Assembly: GCA_050331295.1 (NCBI GenBank) | Contig: JBHJGZ010000002.1 | Span: forward strand, 368,495 to 432,494 | Direction of reading: 5' to 3' | Source: Kuafuiihalomonas sp050331295 | GTDB taxonomy: Bacteria; Myxococcota; Kuafuiibacteriia; Kuafuiibacteriales; Kuafuiibacteriaceae | DNA: 64,000 nt | Shown here: piece after piece, positions 35,426 through 44,012 of the stretch | Numbering within the stretch: position 1 is the first letter of the stretch | Layout of the letters: the number at the start of each line of letters is the position of its first letter | Notes under the pieces: model-generated | Databases searched by the model: none | Seen by the model: only the letters and a program-made list of their open reading frames with translations | What the model was told of the DNA's origin: nothing | Made by a program: the position numbers and the translations under genes

Positions 35426-35522
35426 GCGAAACCTGCGGGACGCTAAACATTGCTTGGAAATACAGGCAAGGTCGATCGTCGCGTCACCCAGAACCGCGAC
35501 GCGTTTTTCCGTCATGCCGCAA

Positions 35523-35528
35523 GTTATA
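35523..35528 (-). promoter_or_regulatory. Possible -10 element of the egtDB promoter
   Basis: An AT-rich island in GC-rich surroundings reads TATAAC on the minus strand. It would place transcription start near 35516, about 90 bases before the preferred egtD GTG and right at the alternative ATG. A small inverted pair (GCAA/TTGC) surrounds it. No convincing -35 box is visible, so the call is weak. Confidence 0.25.
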
Positions 35529-35591
35529 TTGCAAATGCTAGGGTTGACTCGCGCTTCGGTTGGGCGGCGATTTCGTGTACACCTCCCGCCA

Positions 35592-36269
35592 ATGGTTCGG
35601 GTTCGACGCGGCGCACACCGGGGCATCGCACTGCTCGGAGCCCTCGTCTTTCAGAGCGGGGTTTCCTTGGCCGCCAGCGACGCGAATGGACCCGACGAGG
35701 GGGCGGCGGACCGCAAATCGTCGGAAGCGTCGGCGGGAGCGTCCCCCTTCGCGTCGGAGGGAGCGTCGGCCACCGCTGACCCCGAATGTGATGCGCTGTT
35801 CGGAGACCCCGACGTCGAACGCGCCAACGAGACCCGCCGCCGCCGGCGGCTGCGATTCACTCAGGCCGGTCCCGCATATATCGACATCGTTCACATCGGT
35901 GGATGGTCGCAGCCACAGGAAATCGCCATCCGCGGTTTGACCCTGGTGGACACGGGTTTTGATGAGGATGGAGCCCCCGAAGCCTTGGTCGAGGTCGAAG
36001 AAGAGCTGGGATTTTGCGAAGCAGGGACCTATGCCATTCAGGTGGATGACGCGATCGGGGCGCGAGGTCGGGTCTTGGCCATCTACGACGACGTTGTCCT
36101 GCTGGAGCACGACCAAGACCTCCGGTACGTCCGTGCTCAGTCGTATGTCGGGCGCCCCGTCTTCAAGCTGTCATGGCAATCCAGTTTCGCCATCGAGACG
36201 GCGCCCAGCGGAGGTTCGGGGTCATCATCGAAGAGCCGGGTCCGGCGTAGCCGTCGCCGTAAACGTTGA
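35592..36269 (+). CDS. Exported protein of unknown function with basic tail
   Basis: 225 residues. The leader HRGIALLGALVFQSGVSLAA looks like a signal peptide. A Ser/Ala-rich stretch follows, then a soluble domain: AYIDIVHIGGWSQPQEIAIR, LVDTGFDEDGAPEALVEVEE and GRVLAIYDDVVLLEHDQDLR. The last 15 residues are strongly basic (RVRRSRRRKR), which might bind nucleic acid, acidic polysaccharide or the membrane. No family is recognised. The stop overlaps the TTG start of the SpoU gene (TTGA), so the pair is coupled. Confidence 0.65.
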   Translation: MVRVRRGAHRGIALLGALVFQSGVSLAASDANGPDEGAADRKSSEASAGASPFASEGASATADPECDALFGDPDVERANETRRRRRLRFTQAGPAYIDIVHIGGWSQPQEIAIRGLTLVDTGFDEDGAPEALVEVEEELGFCEAGTYAIQVDDAIGARGRVLAIYDDVVLLEHDQDLRYVRAQSYVGRPVFKLSWQSSFAIETAPSGGSGSSSKSRVRRSRRRKR

Positions 36270-37012
36270 ACGGCTCGGTGGGGCGTTCGGAGGCCCGCTA
36301 TTACGGACGCGCGGCGTGTCGAGCAATCCTGCGCCGCCGCGCACCGGATGTCTTGCGCTTGTTTCTCGACCGAAGTTTGGTTTCGGACTGGTCGCGAGAA
36401 CTTCGTGAGATGGCTGGCCATCGTCGGGCCTATCGATTGGTGGGTGAGCAAGACCTTCAGTCTTTGTCGCGCAGCCAGCACCACGAAGGGGTGGTGTTGG
36501 ATGCGACACCTCCCCCAAAGCCGTCGGTCGCGGCTTGCCTCCCGTTGGAGGCAGGCACCCAGGTCGTGGCCCTCGACCATGTCGCCAACCCGCATAATCT
36601 CGGGGCGATTTGCCGTTCCGCCGCGCACTTCGGTGCGACCGCCTTGATGGCCCGCTCAGGGCCTCCTTTCCTTCAAGGTGCAGCGGCTCGCGTCGCCGAA
36701 GGTGGCGCCGAATCGGTGTTGTACGGGGCGACGGAGCAGATGGTTCCGGTCCTCGAATTCGGCCGGCAGCGGGACTATCAGATTTGGGTCCTTTCCTCGG
36801 ATGGGGTTCCGCTGTTCCGCTCCTCGCCGCCGGAACGTGTGCTGTGGGTGGTGGGCCACGAACGCGAAGGGGTCTCCCAGGCGCTCCGTGCTTGTGCCCA
36901 TCGCATCGTCGCGATCCCCGGTACGGGTGCGGTGGAGAGCCTCAACGCCTCGGTGGCCGCGGCGGTCGCGATGTCGTGGTACGTAGGTCGTTTCGGCCAC
37001 GAAGCCCGCTAG
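36266..37012 (+). CDS. SpoU/TrmH-family RNA 2'-O-methyltransferase (RlmB-like)
   Basis: 248 residues. An N-terminal substrate-binding domain (YYGRAACRAILRRR, HHEGVVLDATPP) precedes the SPOUT knot with VVALDHVANPHNLGAICRSA (motif 1), WVVGHEREGVSQAL (motif 2) and IPGTGAVESLNASVAAAVAM (motif 3). It methylates ribose 2'-O of rRNA or tRNA; RlmB-type targeting of 23S rRNA is likely but unproved. The start is TTG at 36266, overlapping the previous stop. Its TAG stop lies in a perfect 12-base palindrome shared with the stop of the convergent regulator gene. Confidence 0.85.
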   Translation: MNGSVGRSEARYYGRAACRAILRRRAPDVLRLFLDRSLVSDWSRELREMAGHRRAYRLVGEQDLQSLSRSQHHEGVVLDATPPPKPSVAACLPLEAGTQVVALDHVANPHNLGAICRSAAHFGATALMARSGPPFLQGAAARVAEGGAESVLYGATEQMVPVLEFGRQRDYQIWVLSSDGVPLFRSSPPERVLWVVGHEREGVSQALRACAHRIVAIPGTGAVESLNASVAAAVAMSWYVGRFGHEAR

Positions 37013-37018
37013 GGCGCC

Positions 37019-37831
37019 CTATGGCGATGCGACATCGAGAGCTTGCCGGAATCGTCCGTACTGGTGCATTCGGAGCCCGAACGGGACCGGTTCGGGCCAC
37101 GGTCCGCGGCCTCCAAAGATGGTCAGGGTACCCGTTCGTTGGACGATCGGATGGAGGTTCGAGGTGAGGCGTTCGAGGATTTGTGCCTGACTCGATTCCG
37201 AGGCCGAAAGCACCAAGACCCGGGGCAGCTGCTCCACGAGCAAGGCCTGGATTTCATGGTCCGGCAAGCTGACCGTCATGGCACGCGTGGTCCATCCTGC
37301 TTCGCGCGCACACAACTCGGCGAGCAGAATCCCAAAGGCATGATGCTCCCCCTCAGGTAGGCATAGTGCGCACTCGGGCTTCGAGGCGCTGGGAGGAAGG
37401 GTCTCGATGGTGCGTATGAGTGCACGGCTCAGGCGTTCACTCGCGGTGTGCTCCTGCGCGATGCTGATCTCACCGGTGGCCCAGCGTTCTCCGATGGCTT
37501 CGAGAACCAAGGTCAATCGATCCGCCACCTTGAACCAAGTTCCCTCACGGCTGCGAAGCGCATAGAGCTCCGATAGCACCGAGTACTCGTCCGGAGCGCT
37601 GGAGAGAAGGTCCACCCAATGGTCGATGAAGTCTTTGGGCGGTTCGCGGTGCGCGTGCAGGAGCGCCTCCACCTGATCTCGAGGAAATCGGCGGTGTCCG
37701 CCCGCGGTGCGGACACATTCGAGGACGCCTTCATCTGCCCACCGCTTGATGGTGGAAGGACCCACCCCGAGCTTGCGTGCGGCATCGCGTGTTGTCAGAA
37801 GACTTTCGTTCGCTTCGCCCACGATCGACAT
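37019..37831 (-). CDS. CarH-like MerR/B12-binding transcriptional regulator
   Basis: 270 residues. Residues about 12-60 are a MerR-type HTH (TTRDAARKLGVGPSTIKRWA, TAGGHRRFPRDQVEALL). A helical bundle follows with WATGEISIAQEH, which keeps the W-x9-EH spacing of adenosylcobalamin photoreceptors. A cobalamin-binding fold has EHHAFG (ExHxxG, the cobalt-ligand His) and IFGGRGP. CarH and CarA repress carotenoid genes in the dark and release DNA when light breaks the AdoB12 bond; some relatives ignore light. The gene is divergent from the actA operon across a repeat-rich spacer. ATG at 37831 is chosen; TTG at 37858 is possible. Confidence 0.82.
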   Translation of the reverse strand: MSIVGEANESLLTTRDAARKLGVGPSTIKRWADEGVLECVRTAGGHRRFPRDQVEALLHAHREPPKDFIDHWVDLLSSAPDEYSVLSELYALRSREGTWFKVADRLTLVLEAIGERWATGEISIAQEHTASERLSRALIRTIETLPPSASKPECALCLPEGEHHAFGILLAELCAREAGWTTRAMTVSLPDHEIQALLVEQLPRVLVLSASESSQAQILERLTSNLHPIVQRTGTLTIFGGRGPWPEPVPFGLRMHQYGRFRQALDVASP

Positions 37832-37941
37832 GATGAGGGGTTTGAAGTCGACCGCCAAGGGTTTTGAACGGATTTTCTCCCGAACATCGCAAGAATCAGC
37901 CCATAACGACCGGTTTGCGTTTCATGGCTGACCCGGAGCCG

Positions 37942-37981
37942 CCCGCAAAAAACTCGTTTGTTGCTTCTTGACGTTTGCGGG
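37942..37981. repeat. 8-bp inverted repeat with 24-bp loop
   Basis: CCCGCAAA (37942-37949) and TTTGCGGG (37974-37981) are perfect inverted copies, 24 bases apart. They lie about 110 bases upstream of the CarH-like gene start. The pair could be a protein-binding site or a stem-loop in the regulator's leader. No U-run follows in either direction, so a terminator is unlikely. Confidence 0.5.
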
Positions 37982-38021
37982 AGGTTTGGATCGGTCCCGC
38001 GCGGCCGCCTCGAGCCGAACC

Positions 38022-38168
38022 GATCTTCGTCTTGCGACCGGGTACACCGATAGAGGTTCGTCTCGCGACCGGGTCCCGAACGAGGTTCGTCTTGTGACCG
38101 AGTCCCGCACGAGGTTCGTCTGGCAACTGAGTCCCGAACGAGGTTCGTCTGGCGACTGAGTCCATGGG
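38022..38168. repeat. About five tandem copies of a 29-bp repeat upstream of actA
   Basis: Copies start at 38053, 38082, 38111 and 38140 with an exact period of 29, plus a diverged copy at 38022 of about 31 bases. Each begins GAGGTTCGTC and continues with a [T/C][T/G][G/C]nnACCG/ACTGAGTCC-like core. At the joins between copies, GAACGAGGTTC forms a short palindrome (GAAC/GTTC). The period is not a multiple of three, so this is not a coding repeat, and there are no unique spacers, so it is not CRISPR. Its position between the divergent CarH-like gene and actA suggests a cis-regulatory array. The whole spacer 37832-38414 holds no gene. Confidence 0.85.
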
Positions 38169-38189
38169 ACAGGTGGTCGCCAGGTCCGT

Positions 38190-38250
38190 CTGTTTCGCGA
38201 TTCGCACGCCTGGGTGATCGAACGCCATCCGTTTCGCAAACCGCACGCCT
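38190..38250. repeat. Pair of 21-22-bp imperfect direct repeats
   Basis: CTGTTTCGCGATTCGCACGCC (38190-38210) recurs as CCGTTTCGCAAACCGCACGCC from 38229, with a 39-base start-to-start spacing, close to four helical turns. They sit between the 29-bp array and the actA start and may be regulator sites on one face of the helix. Confidence 0.55.
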
Positions 38251-38414
38251 TCGGGTCGAAGTTCAACGTCGTCGCGGTCTTGTCTTTGAATGGACGAAAC
38301 GGACGGCCAATCCGTTCGTGGCTCCGCGACACTGGCCACTTGTTGAGGACGACGTTCTCGGATAGACGAGCTCCGTTGGCCTAAGCGCCAATCAAACGAA
38401 GGAACGAAGCGACG

Positions 38415-39068
38415 ATGGCGCAAATCTTCCCTCCCAGCGCAAATGCATGGGCCCGAGCCAGTATCGTCGGTCTCCTGGGCTTCATCGCATCGGTGTTTGC
38501 ATTGGGTTACGCGATCAACAGCGGCGGCTATGTCACCCGCCAAAACCTGATTAGGCACCAAGAGGTTCCATTCAGTCACCGTCACCACGTGCAGTCGATG
38601 GGTATCGATTGCCGGTATTGTCACTGGTCGGCCGAAGAATCGAACTACGCAGGGGTCCCTCCGACGCATACGTGCATGACGTGTCACTCCCAGATTTGGG
38701 TCGATAGCCCGATGCTCGCCCCGGTCCGAGAGAGCTACGACGAAAACAAGCCGTTGGTATGGAGCAAGGTGCATGACCTCCCGGACTATGTGTATTTCAA
38801 TCATGCCATCCACGTGGCCAAAGGCATCGGTTGCGCTTCCTGCCATGGGCCGGTTCAACAGATGGCTTTGGTGTGGCAGGACGCCACGCTTCACATGAGC
38901 TGGTGTCTCGAGTGTCATCGAAACCCAGAGGAATTCATTCGTCCTCGTTCCGAGATTTACAACATGACCTGGGACCCGTCTCCCGCTCGGCAAGAGGAGC
39001 TCGGACGGCACTTGTTAGAAGCGTACAACGTTCAGTCCCAAGACCACTGCTACACGTGTCACCGGTGA
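38415..39068 (+). CDS. actA: Alternative complex III subunit ActA, pentaheme cytochrome c
   Basis: 217 residues. An N-terminal membrane anchor (ASIVGLLGFIASVFALGYAI) is followed by five CxxCH heme sites: CRYCH, CMTCH, CASCH, CLECH and CYTCH. This is the periplasmic electron-relay subunit of alternative complex III, which oxidises menaquinol or quinol and passes electrons toward an oxidase. Start ATG has AAGGA about ten bases upstream. It opens the respiratory operon; the preceding spacer contains the repeat array. actB follows after six bases. Confidence 0.92.
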   Translation: MAQIFPPSANAWARASIVGLLGFIASVFALGYAINSGGYVTRQNLIRHQEVPFSHRHHVQSMGIDCRYCHWSAEESNYAGVPPTHTCMTCHSQIWVDSPMLAPVRESYDENKPLVWSKVHDLPDYVYFNHAIHVAKGIGCASCHGPVQQMALVWQDATLHMSWCLECHRNPEEFIRPRSEIYNMTWDPSPARQEELGRHLLEAYNVQSQDHCYTCHR

Positions 39069-39074
39069 ACCGAA

Positions 39075-42044
39075 ATGCGTCTTGACTTGGAGAAATTGCG
39101 TGCACGGCTTTCGGCCGACGACGCCCCCGACCAATGGTCCAGCTTGGATCAACTCGCCGGCTCTCCCGAATTCGACCGCTGGGCCTCGGCCGAATTTCCA
39201 GCCGCGTGGGAAGAGGCAAAAGGATCCCGACTGAAGCGACGCGGATTTCTCGAGCTCATGGGTGCTTCCTTCGGCCTTGCGGGACTGACGTCGGCCTGCG
39301 TGAAACAGCCCGAGGAGTCCATCGTCACGTACGTCCGGCAGCCGGAAGAGCTGGTCCCCGGAAAACCCGTTCACTACGCGAGTGCGTTCGAGAGAGAGGG
39401 TTACGGCACCGGTGTGGTGGTGGAAACGCACATGTTTCGGCCGACCCACCTCGCCGGAAATCCGAACCACCCGGATAGCGCGGGCCGAACCGACCCGCAG
39501 ACCCAAGCATCGGTTCTCGCCCTGTGGGACCCGGATCGGTCCCGCAGCGTGAAGCGGCGGGGAAACAATGCGGTGTGGAGCCAGTTCGTGAACGAACTCG
39601 GCCCGAAAGTCACCGAGCTCTCGAATCGCGCTGGGGCTGGGCTCCGTATCCTGGCCGGCGGCGTGTCCTCACCGACGCTCCTGAACTTCGTCCAGGAGGT
39701 CTTGCGTAAGCTTCCGGCGGCGCAGGTGCACCATTACCAGCCGTGTTCTCGGTTCTCGATGTACGAAGGCGCCCGGCAAGCTTTCGGCGAGGCACTCGAG
39801 GTTCGCTACGACCTGAGCCGGGCCCGAACCGTGCTGTCGATCGACGCCGACTTCATGGGCTCCATGCCGGGAGCGATACGACATCAGCATCAGCTAATGG
39901 GGCGGCGGAACGATTTCGAGAGAACCGAAGCCTGGGCTCGTCTCTACGTGGCTGAGCCGACGCCCACCGTCGGCGGCGCGTCGGCCGACCATCGGATGCG
40001 GGTGCGGTCTAGCGCCTGCGGAGCACTTGTTGGCCACATCGCTGCCCAACTCGGGGTCGACGTCCGAGGTGCCCGCGTCTTCGACGACCCGTTCGTGGAA
40101 GCCGCGATACAGGACTTGAAGCAAGCGGGGCGCTTCGGCGCGATCATCGTCGGTGACGATCAGCCTCCAGAGGTGCACGCGCTGGCCCTCGCGGCCAATC
40201 AGAAGCTCGGAGCCATCGGCTCGACGGTCGTGTTGACCCAGCCGGTGCTCGCGAGAACCGATGATCCGCAGGCTTCGCTCCGGAGTCTGGTCAGCGACAT
40301 GAACGCCGGTGCCGTCGACACGCTCATCGTGCTCGACACCAACGTGGTTCACAGCGCGCCCCCGGACGTGGATTTCACCGCCGCGCTGGACAAGGTCGAC
40401 CTCCGAATTCACGTCGGGCCGTACTTCGATGAGACGGCGTTCTTTGCTCATTGGCATGTTCCGGAGAGTCACTATCTGGAGCGCTGGTCGGACGTGCGCG
40501 CCACGGATGGAACGGTCAGCATCATCCAGCCTACGATCTCGCCACTGTATCCCACGCGGTCTCGGATGGATGTACTAGGCCTGTTCATCGGTGACGACCG
40601 AAGCGACTTGGAAAGAGTGAAGAGCCACTGGCAGGGGCTCTTGGGTCAGACCGGATTCGATCAGATCTGGCAACGTGCCTTGCACGATGGGGTCGTCGAT
40701 GGGACCGCGTTTCCAGCCCGCTTCCCCGGACTGGCCAAGGACCGGTTCGAAGTGGCTGCTCCCTTGGACGGACTGGAGCTGGACTTCGACCCCGACCCGA
40801 ACATCGGTGATGGACGCTTTGCGAACAACGGCTGGCTGCAGGAACTCCCTCGTCCCCTCACCAAGCTCGTTTGGGATAACGCCGTCCTGTTGAGTCCGGC
40901 GACGGCGGCAGACCTCGGGGTCGAAGCCTTCGACCAGGTTGAGGTTCAGGTCGGCGAACGGTCGGTGAAGGGTGGCGTGTGGGTCCTACCGGGACAAGCC
41001 GACGAGGTCGCCACGGTGCACCTCGGATTCGGGCGGTCCCGCGGCGGCCGGGTGGCGGAGGAGTCTGGGTTCGATGCCTATCCCATCCGGGCCTCCAGTT
41101 TCGTCGCCGGCTCGATTTCGGCCACTGGTGAGAAGGTCCGGCTCGCTTGCACACAGGACCACTTTCGAATGCAGGGGCGGTCGCTGGTGAGGTCGGCGTC
41201 GCTGCAGACCTTCGAGCGCGACCCGGCCTTCGCCCAACACGCCGACCACGTGAAGCTTCTGACCCTATACCAACCGTTTGAATACAAGGGTCACAAGTGG
41301 GGGATGACCATCAACTTGTCGTCCTGCACGGGGTGCAACAGCTGCATCGTCGCCTGTCAGTCCGAAAACAACATCTCGGTGGTCGGCAAGCAAGAGGCCT
41401 TGCACGGTCGCGAGATGCACTGGATTCGAGTCGACCGTTACTTCACGGGGTCGGTCGACGCACCGAGCATCAGCTTCCAACCCGTGACCTGCATGATGTG
41501 CGAGAACGCGCCCTGCGAAACGGTTTGTCCGGTCAACGCGACGGTGCATGGACCTGAAGGACTCAATCAGATGGTCTACAATCGCTGTGTAGGCACCAGG
41601 TATTGCTCGAACAACTGCCCCTACAAGGTCCGTCGCTTCAACTTTCGCCTCTACTCGGACTTCGAGACCGAGTCACTCAAAGGTCAAAAGAACCCCGATG
41701 TGACCATTCGTAGTCGTGGCGTGATGGAGAAGTGCACGTATTGTGTTCAGCGCATCAATCGGGCTTCGATCGATGCCCGGGTGAAGCGAGACGGGGAACT
41801 TCGGACCGATGAGGTTCGTACCGCTTGTCAAGATGCCTGCCCAACCGGCGCCATCGTGTTCGGCGATCTCAACGACGAGAACGCTCAGGTCGCAAAGAAC
41901 GCGAGACAGCCGGTCAACTACACGCTCCTCAAGGAACTCAATGCAGTGCCGCGGACCACCTACATGGCCCGAGTGGTGAACCCGAGCCCATCCTACCCGC
42001 AAACGCGCGAACCTGGACACGAGGTGCACGAGCATGAGCGCTGA
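39075..42044 (+). CDS. actB: Alternative complex III subunit ActB (molybdopterin-like plus Fe-S domains)
   Basis: 989 residues. An RR-type leader (RRGFLELMGASFGLAGL) suggests Tat export. The large middle is the molybdopterin-oxidoreductase-like fold (HLAGNPNHPDS, LQELPRPLTKLVWDNAVLL), expected to lack the cofactor in ActB. The C-terminal ferredoxin part has four cysteine clusters near residues 751 (CTGCNSCIVAC), 806 (CMMCENAPCETVCP), 837 (CVGTRYCSNNCPYK) and 887-922 (CTYCVQRI, CQDACP). It passes electrons between quinol and the cytochrome subunits. The end overlaps actC by 11 bases. Confidence 0.93.
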   Translation: MRLDLEKLRARLSADDAPDQWSSLDQLAGSPEFDRWASAEFPAAWEEAKGSRLKRRGFLELMGASFGLAGLTSACVKQPEESIVTYVRQPEELVPGKPVHYASAFEREGYGTGVVVETHMFRPTHLAGNPNHPDSAGRTDPQTQASVLALWDPDRSRSVKRRGNNAVWSQFVNELGPKVTELSNRAGAGLRILAGGVSSPTLLNFVQEVLRKLPAAQVHHYQPCSRFSMYEGARQAFGEALEVRYDLSRARTVLSIDADFMGSMPGAIRHQHQLMGRRNDFERTEAWARLYVAEPTPTVGGASADHRMRVRSSACGALVGHIAAQLGVDVRGARVFDDPFVEAAIQDLKQAGRFGAIIVGDDQPPEVHALALAANQKLGAIGSTVVLTQPVLARTDDPQASLRSLVSDMNAGAVDTLIVLDTNVVHSAPPDVDFTAALDKVDLRIHVGPYFDETAFFAHWHVPESHYLERWSDVRATDGTVSIIQPTISPLYPTRSRMDVLGLFIGDDRSDLERVKSHWQGLLGQTGFDQIWQRALHDGVVDGTAFPARFPGLAKDRFEVAAPLDGLELDFDPDPNIGDGRFANNGWLQELPRPLTKLVWDNAVLLSPATAADLGVEAFDQVEVQVGERSVKGGVWVLPGQADEVATVHLGFGRSRGGRVAEESGFDAYPIRASSFVAGSISATGEKVRLACTQDHFRMQGRSLVRSASLQTFERDPAFAQHADHVKLLTLYQPFEYKGHKWGMTINLSSCTGCNSCIVACQSENNISVVGKQEALHGREMHWIRVDRYFTGSVDAPSISFQPVTCMMCENAPCETVCPVNATVHGPEGLNQMVYNRCVGTRYCSNNCPYKVRRFNFRLYSDFETESLKGQKNPDVTIRSRGVMEKCTYCVQRINRASIDARVKRDGELRTDEVRTACQDACPTGAIVFGDLNDENAQVAKNARQPVNYTLLKELNAVPRTTYMARVVNPSPSYPQTREPGHEVHEHER

Positions 42045-43437
42045 TCCGGCGACTTCGACGTACGTGCCGCCCCCCGACGTGGTGGGTCGGGACGAGACGT
42101 ACGAATCCGTTACCCGAAAGATCGGGAACATCCCATTGACGCCCCGCCTGGATGCCTACTGGGTAGGGGGCTTCCTCGTCGCCCTGGCGCTGCTTCAGGT
42201 GCTGTTCCTGTCCATCACCTATCTCTTGGTCGAGGGGACCGGAATCTGGGGTCTCAACATCCCGATCGGTTGGGGCTTTGCCATCATCAATTTCGTCTGG
42301 TGGATCGGCATCGGCCATGCGGGCACACTTATCTCCGCGATCCTGCTCCTCATGAAGCAGGAGTGGCGGATGGCCATCGCGCGTTTTTCGGAGGCCATGA
42401 CCATCTTCGCCGTCGCGTGTGCCGGTCTGTTTCCCATTCTGCACACCGGTCGGCCGTGGCTGGCGTACTGGCTGCTTCCGTATCCCAACACCATGGCGAT
42501 GTGGCCTCAGTTTCGGTCGCCGCTGATGTGGGATGTGTTCGCGGTGTCGACCTACGCTACGATCTCGGTGGTCTTCTGGTTGGTCGGCCTGCTCCCGGAT
42601 GTGGCGGCCCTTCGAGACCGTGCCCGGAATCCCTTCGTGAAAACGCTTTACGGCATCGCGGCGCTCGGATGGCGCGGCTCAGGGCGTCATTGGCACCGAT
42701 ACGAGGTGGCTTCTCTGATCCTGGCCGGCCTGGCCACGCCTCTGGTGGTGTCGGTTCACACCATCGTTTCTTTCGACTTCGCCATGTCCTTGATTCCGGG
42801 ATGGCACACCACCGTGTTCCCACCGTACTTCGTGGCCGGGGCGGTCTATTCGGGGTTCGCGATGGTCCTCACTTTGATCCTGCCGTTTCGTTGGTATTAC
42901 GGACTTCAGAGCATCATTACCGAAAGGCACATTCAGAACTGTGCCAAGGTCATGCTCGCAACCGGCCTGATCGTCGCATACGGGTACGGCATGGAGGTTT
43001 TTATTGCGTGGTATAGCGGCGTAGAATTCGAGTGGTTCATGATCAAGAACCGTATGACGGGGCCCTATGCGAGCTACTATTGGGCTCTCATTTTCTGCAA
43101 CGTGCTCACTCCGCAATTCCTCTGGTCGAACTGGGTGCGTAGCAACGTTTACGTGCTCTTCGCCATTTCCATCGTCGTGAATATCGGCATGTGGCTGGAG
43201 CGTTTCGTCATCGTCGTGACGAGTCTTCACCGAGATTTCTTGCCTTCGTCCTGGGATATCTACACGCCTACGATTTGGGACTGGGCACTCTATCTGGGAA
43301 CCTTTGGCCTGTTCTTCACGCTGCTGTTTCTCTTCATGCGGCTTCTGCCGGCCATTGCGATTTTCGAGATTCGAACCCTGGTGAAGGACAATCCGGCCAA
43401 GGGCCCGAAGGCGAAAGCACAGGAGAGTGGGGCATGA
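42034..43437 (+). CDS. actC: Alternative complex III subunit ActC (NrfD-like quinol-binding membrane protein)
   Basis: 467 residues with about ten membrane helices of the NrfD/PsrC type. Recognisable stretches are IINFVWWIGIGHAGTLISAI, FPILHTGRPWLAYW and VSVHTIVSFDFAMSLIPGWH. It holds a quinol-oxidation site and is proposed to help couple redox to proton movement. ATG at 42034 overlaps actB, and the stop overlaps the actD start (ATGA), showing strong translational coupling. Its paralog ActF is encoded 1.4 kb downstream. Confidence 0.93.
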   Translation: MSADPATSTYVPPPDVVGRDETYESVTRKIGNIPLTPRLDAYWVGGFLVALALLQVLFLSITYLLVEGTGIWGLNIPIGWGFAIINFVWWIGIGHAGTLISAILLLMKQEWRMAIARFSEAMTIFAVACAGLFPILHTGRPWLAYWLLPYPNTMAMWPQFRSPLMWDVFAVSTYATISVVFWLVGLLPDVAALRDRARNPFVKTLYGIAALGWRGSGRHWHRYEVASLILAGLATPLVVSVHTIVSFDFAMSLIPGWHTTVFPPYFVAGAVYSGFAMVLTLILPFRWYYGLQSIITERHIQNCAKVMLATGLIVAYGYGMEVFIAWYSGVEFEWFMIKNRMTGPYASYYWALIFCNVLTPQFLWSNWVRSNVYVLFAISIVVNIGMWLERFVIVVTSLHRDFLPSSWDIYTPTIWDWALYLGTFGLFFTLLFLFMRLLPAIAIFEIRTLVKDNPAKGPKAKAQESGA

Positions 43438-44012
43438 GCGCGCACGACGAGGGATTCGGCGGCAACGGCAACGGGCTCAACGGGAATGGCTTGTATGGGC
43501 TGGCTGCCGAGTTCCCATCGGGTCAAGATTTGCTTCGCGCGGCGGGTGCGGTGCGCCGGGCCGGTTACACGAAGTTCGATACCTTCTCTCCGCTGCCCAT
43601 CCACGGGATGGAGGATGCGGTGGGTCAGCGTTATACGCTTCTTCCATGGGTGGTGTTCGTCGCTGCGGTTGCCGGCGGCGCGTTGGGATTCGGACTTCAA
43701 TACTGGACGAGTGTCATCGACTACCCCTTGGTCATCGGAGGGAAGCCGCTCAACAGCTGGCCGGCCTTCATTCCGATCACCTTCGAGTGCACCATTTTGT
43801 TTGCCGGGCTGACATCAGCCATCGCGATGGTGCTGATGAACGGTCTTCCACGGCCGTATCACCCCATGTTCAACACGCCCCGCTTCGAGCGGGCCACGGT
43901 CGACCGCTTCTTCTTGTGCATCGAGGCGGAGGACCCGATGTTCGACCGGGACGCAACCCGCGCTTTCCTCGAGGAACACAATCCAGATGCGGTATCCGAT
44001 GTTCATTATTAG
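43434..44012 (+). CDS. actD: Alternative complex III subunit ActD (DUF3341)
   Basis: 192 residues. A Gly/Asn-rich N-terminus precedes the DUF3341 signature: AEFPSGQDLLRAAGAVRRAG, YTKFDTFSPLPIHGMEDAVG, two membrane helices (LPWVVFVAAVAGGALGFGL, WPAFIPITFECTILFAGLTS) and ERATVDRFFLCIEAEDPMFD. It is a membrane-anchored subunit without cofactors. The start overlaps the actC stop and the end overlaps actE by 26 bases. Confidence 0.9.
   Translation: MSAHDEGFGGNGNGLNGNGLYGLAAEFPSGQDLLRAAGAVRRAGYTKFDTFSPLPIHGMEDAVGQRYTLLPWVVFVAAVAGGALGFGLQYWTSVIDYPLVIGGKPLNSWPAFIPITFECTILFAGLTSAIAMVLMNGLPRPYHPMFNTPRFERATVDRFFLCIEAEDPMFDRDATRAFLEEHNPDAVSDVHY

Noticed and set aside
38022..38168. Possible CRISPR array because of the 29-base repeat period
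   Set aside because: The copies are directly tandem with no unique spacers, and no cas genes are in the window.
38330..38414. TTGTTG and TAGACG at 17-base spacing as the actA promoter
   Set aside because: The -10 matches only three of six consensus bases, so it is no better than chance in this composition.
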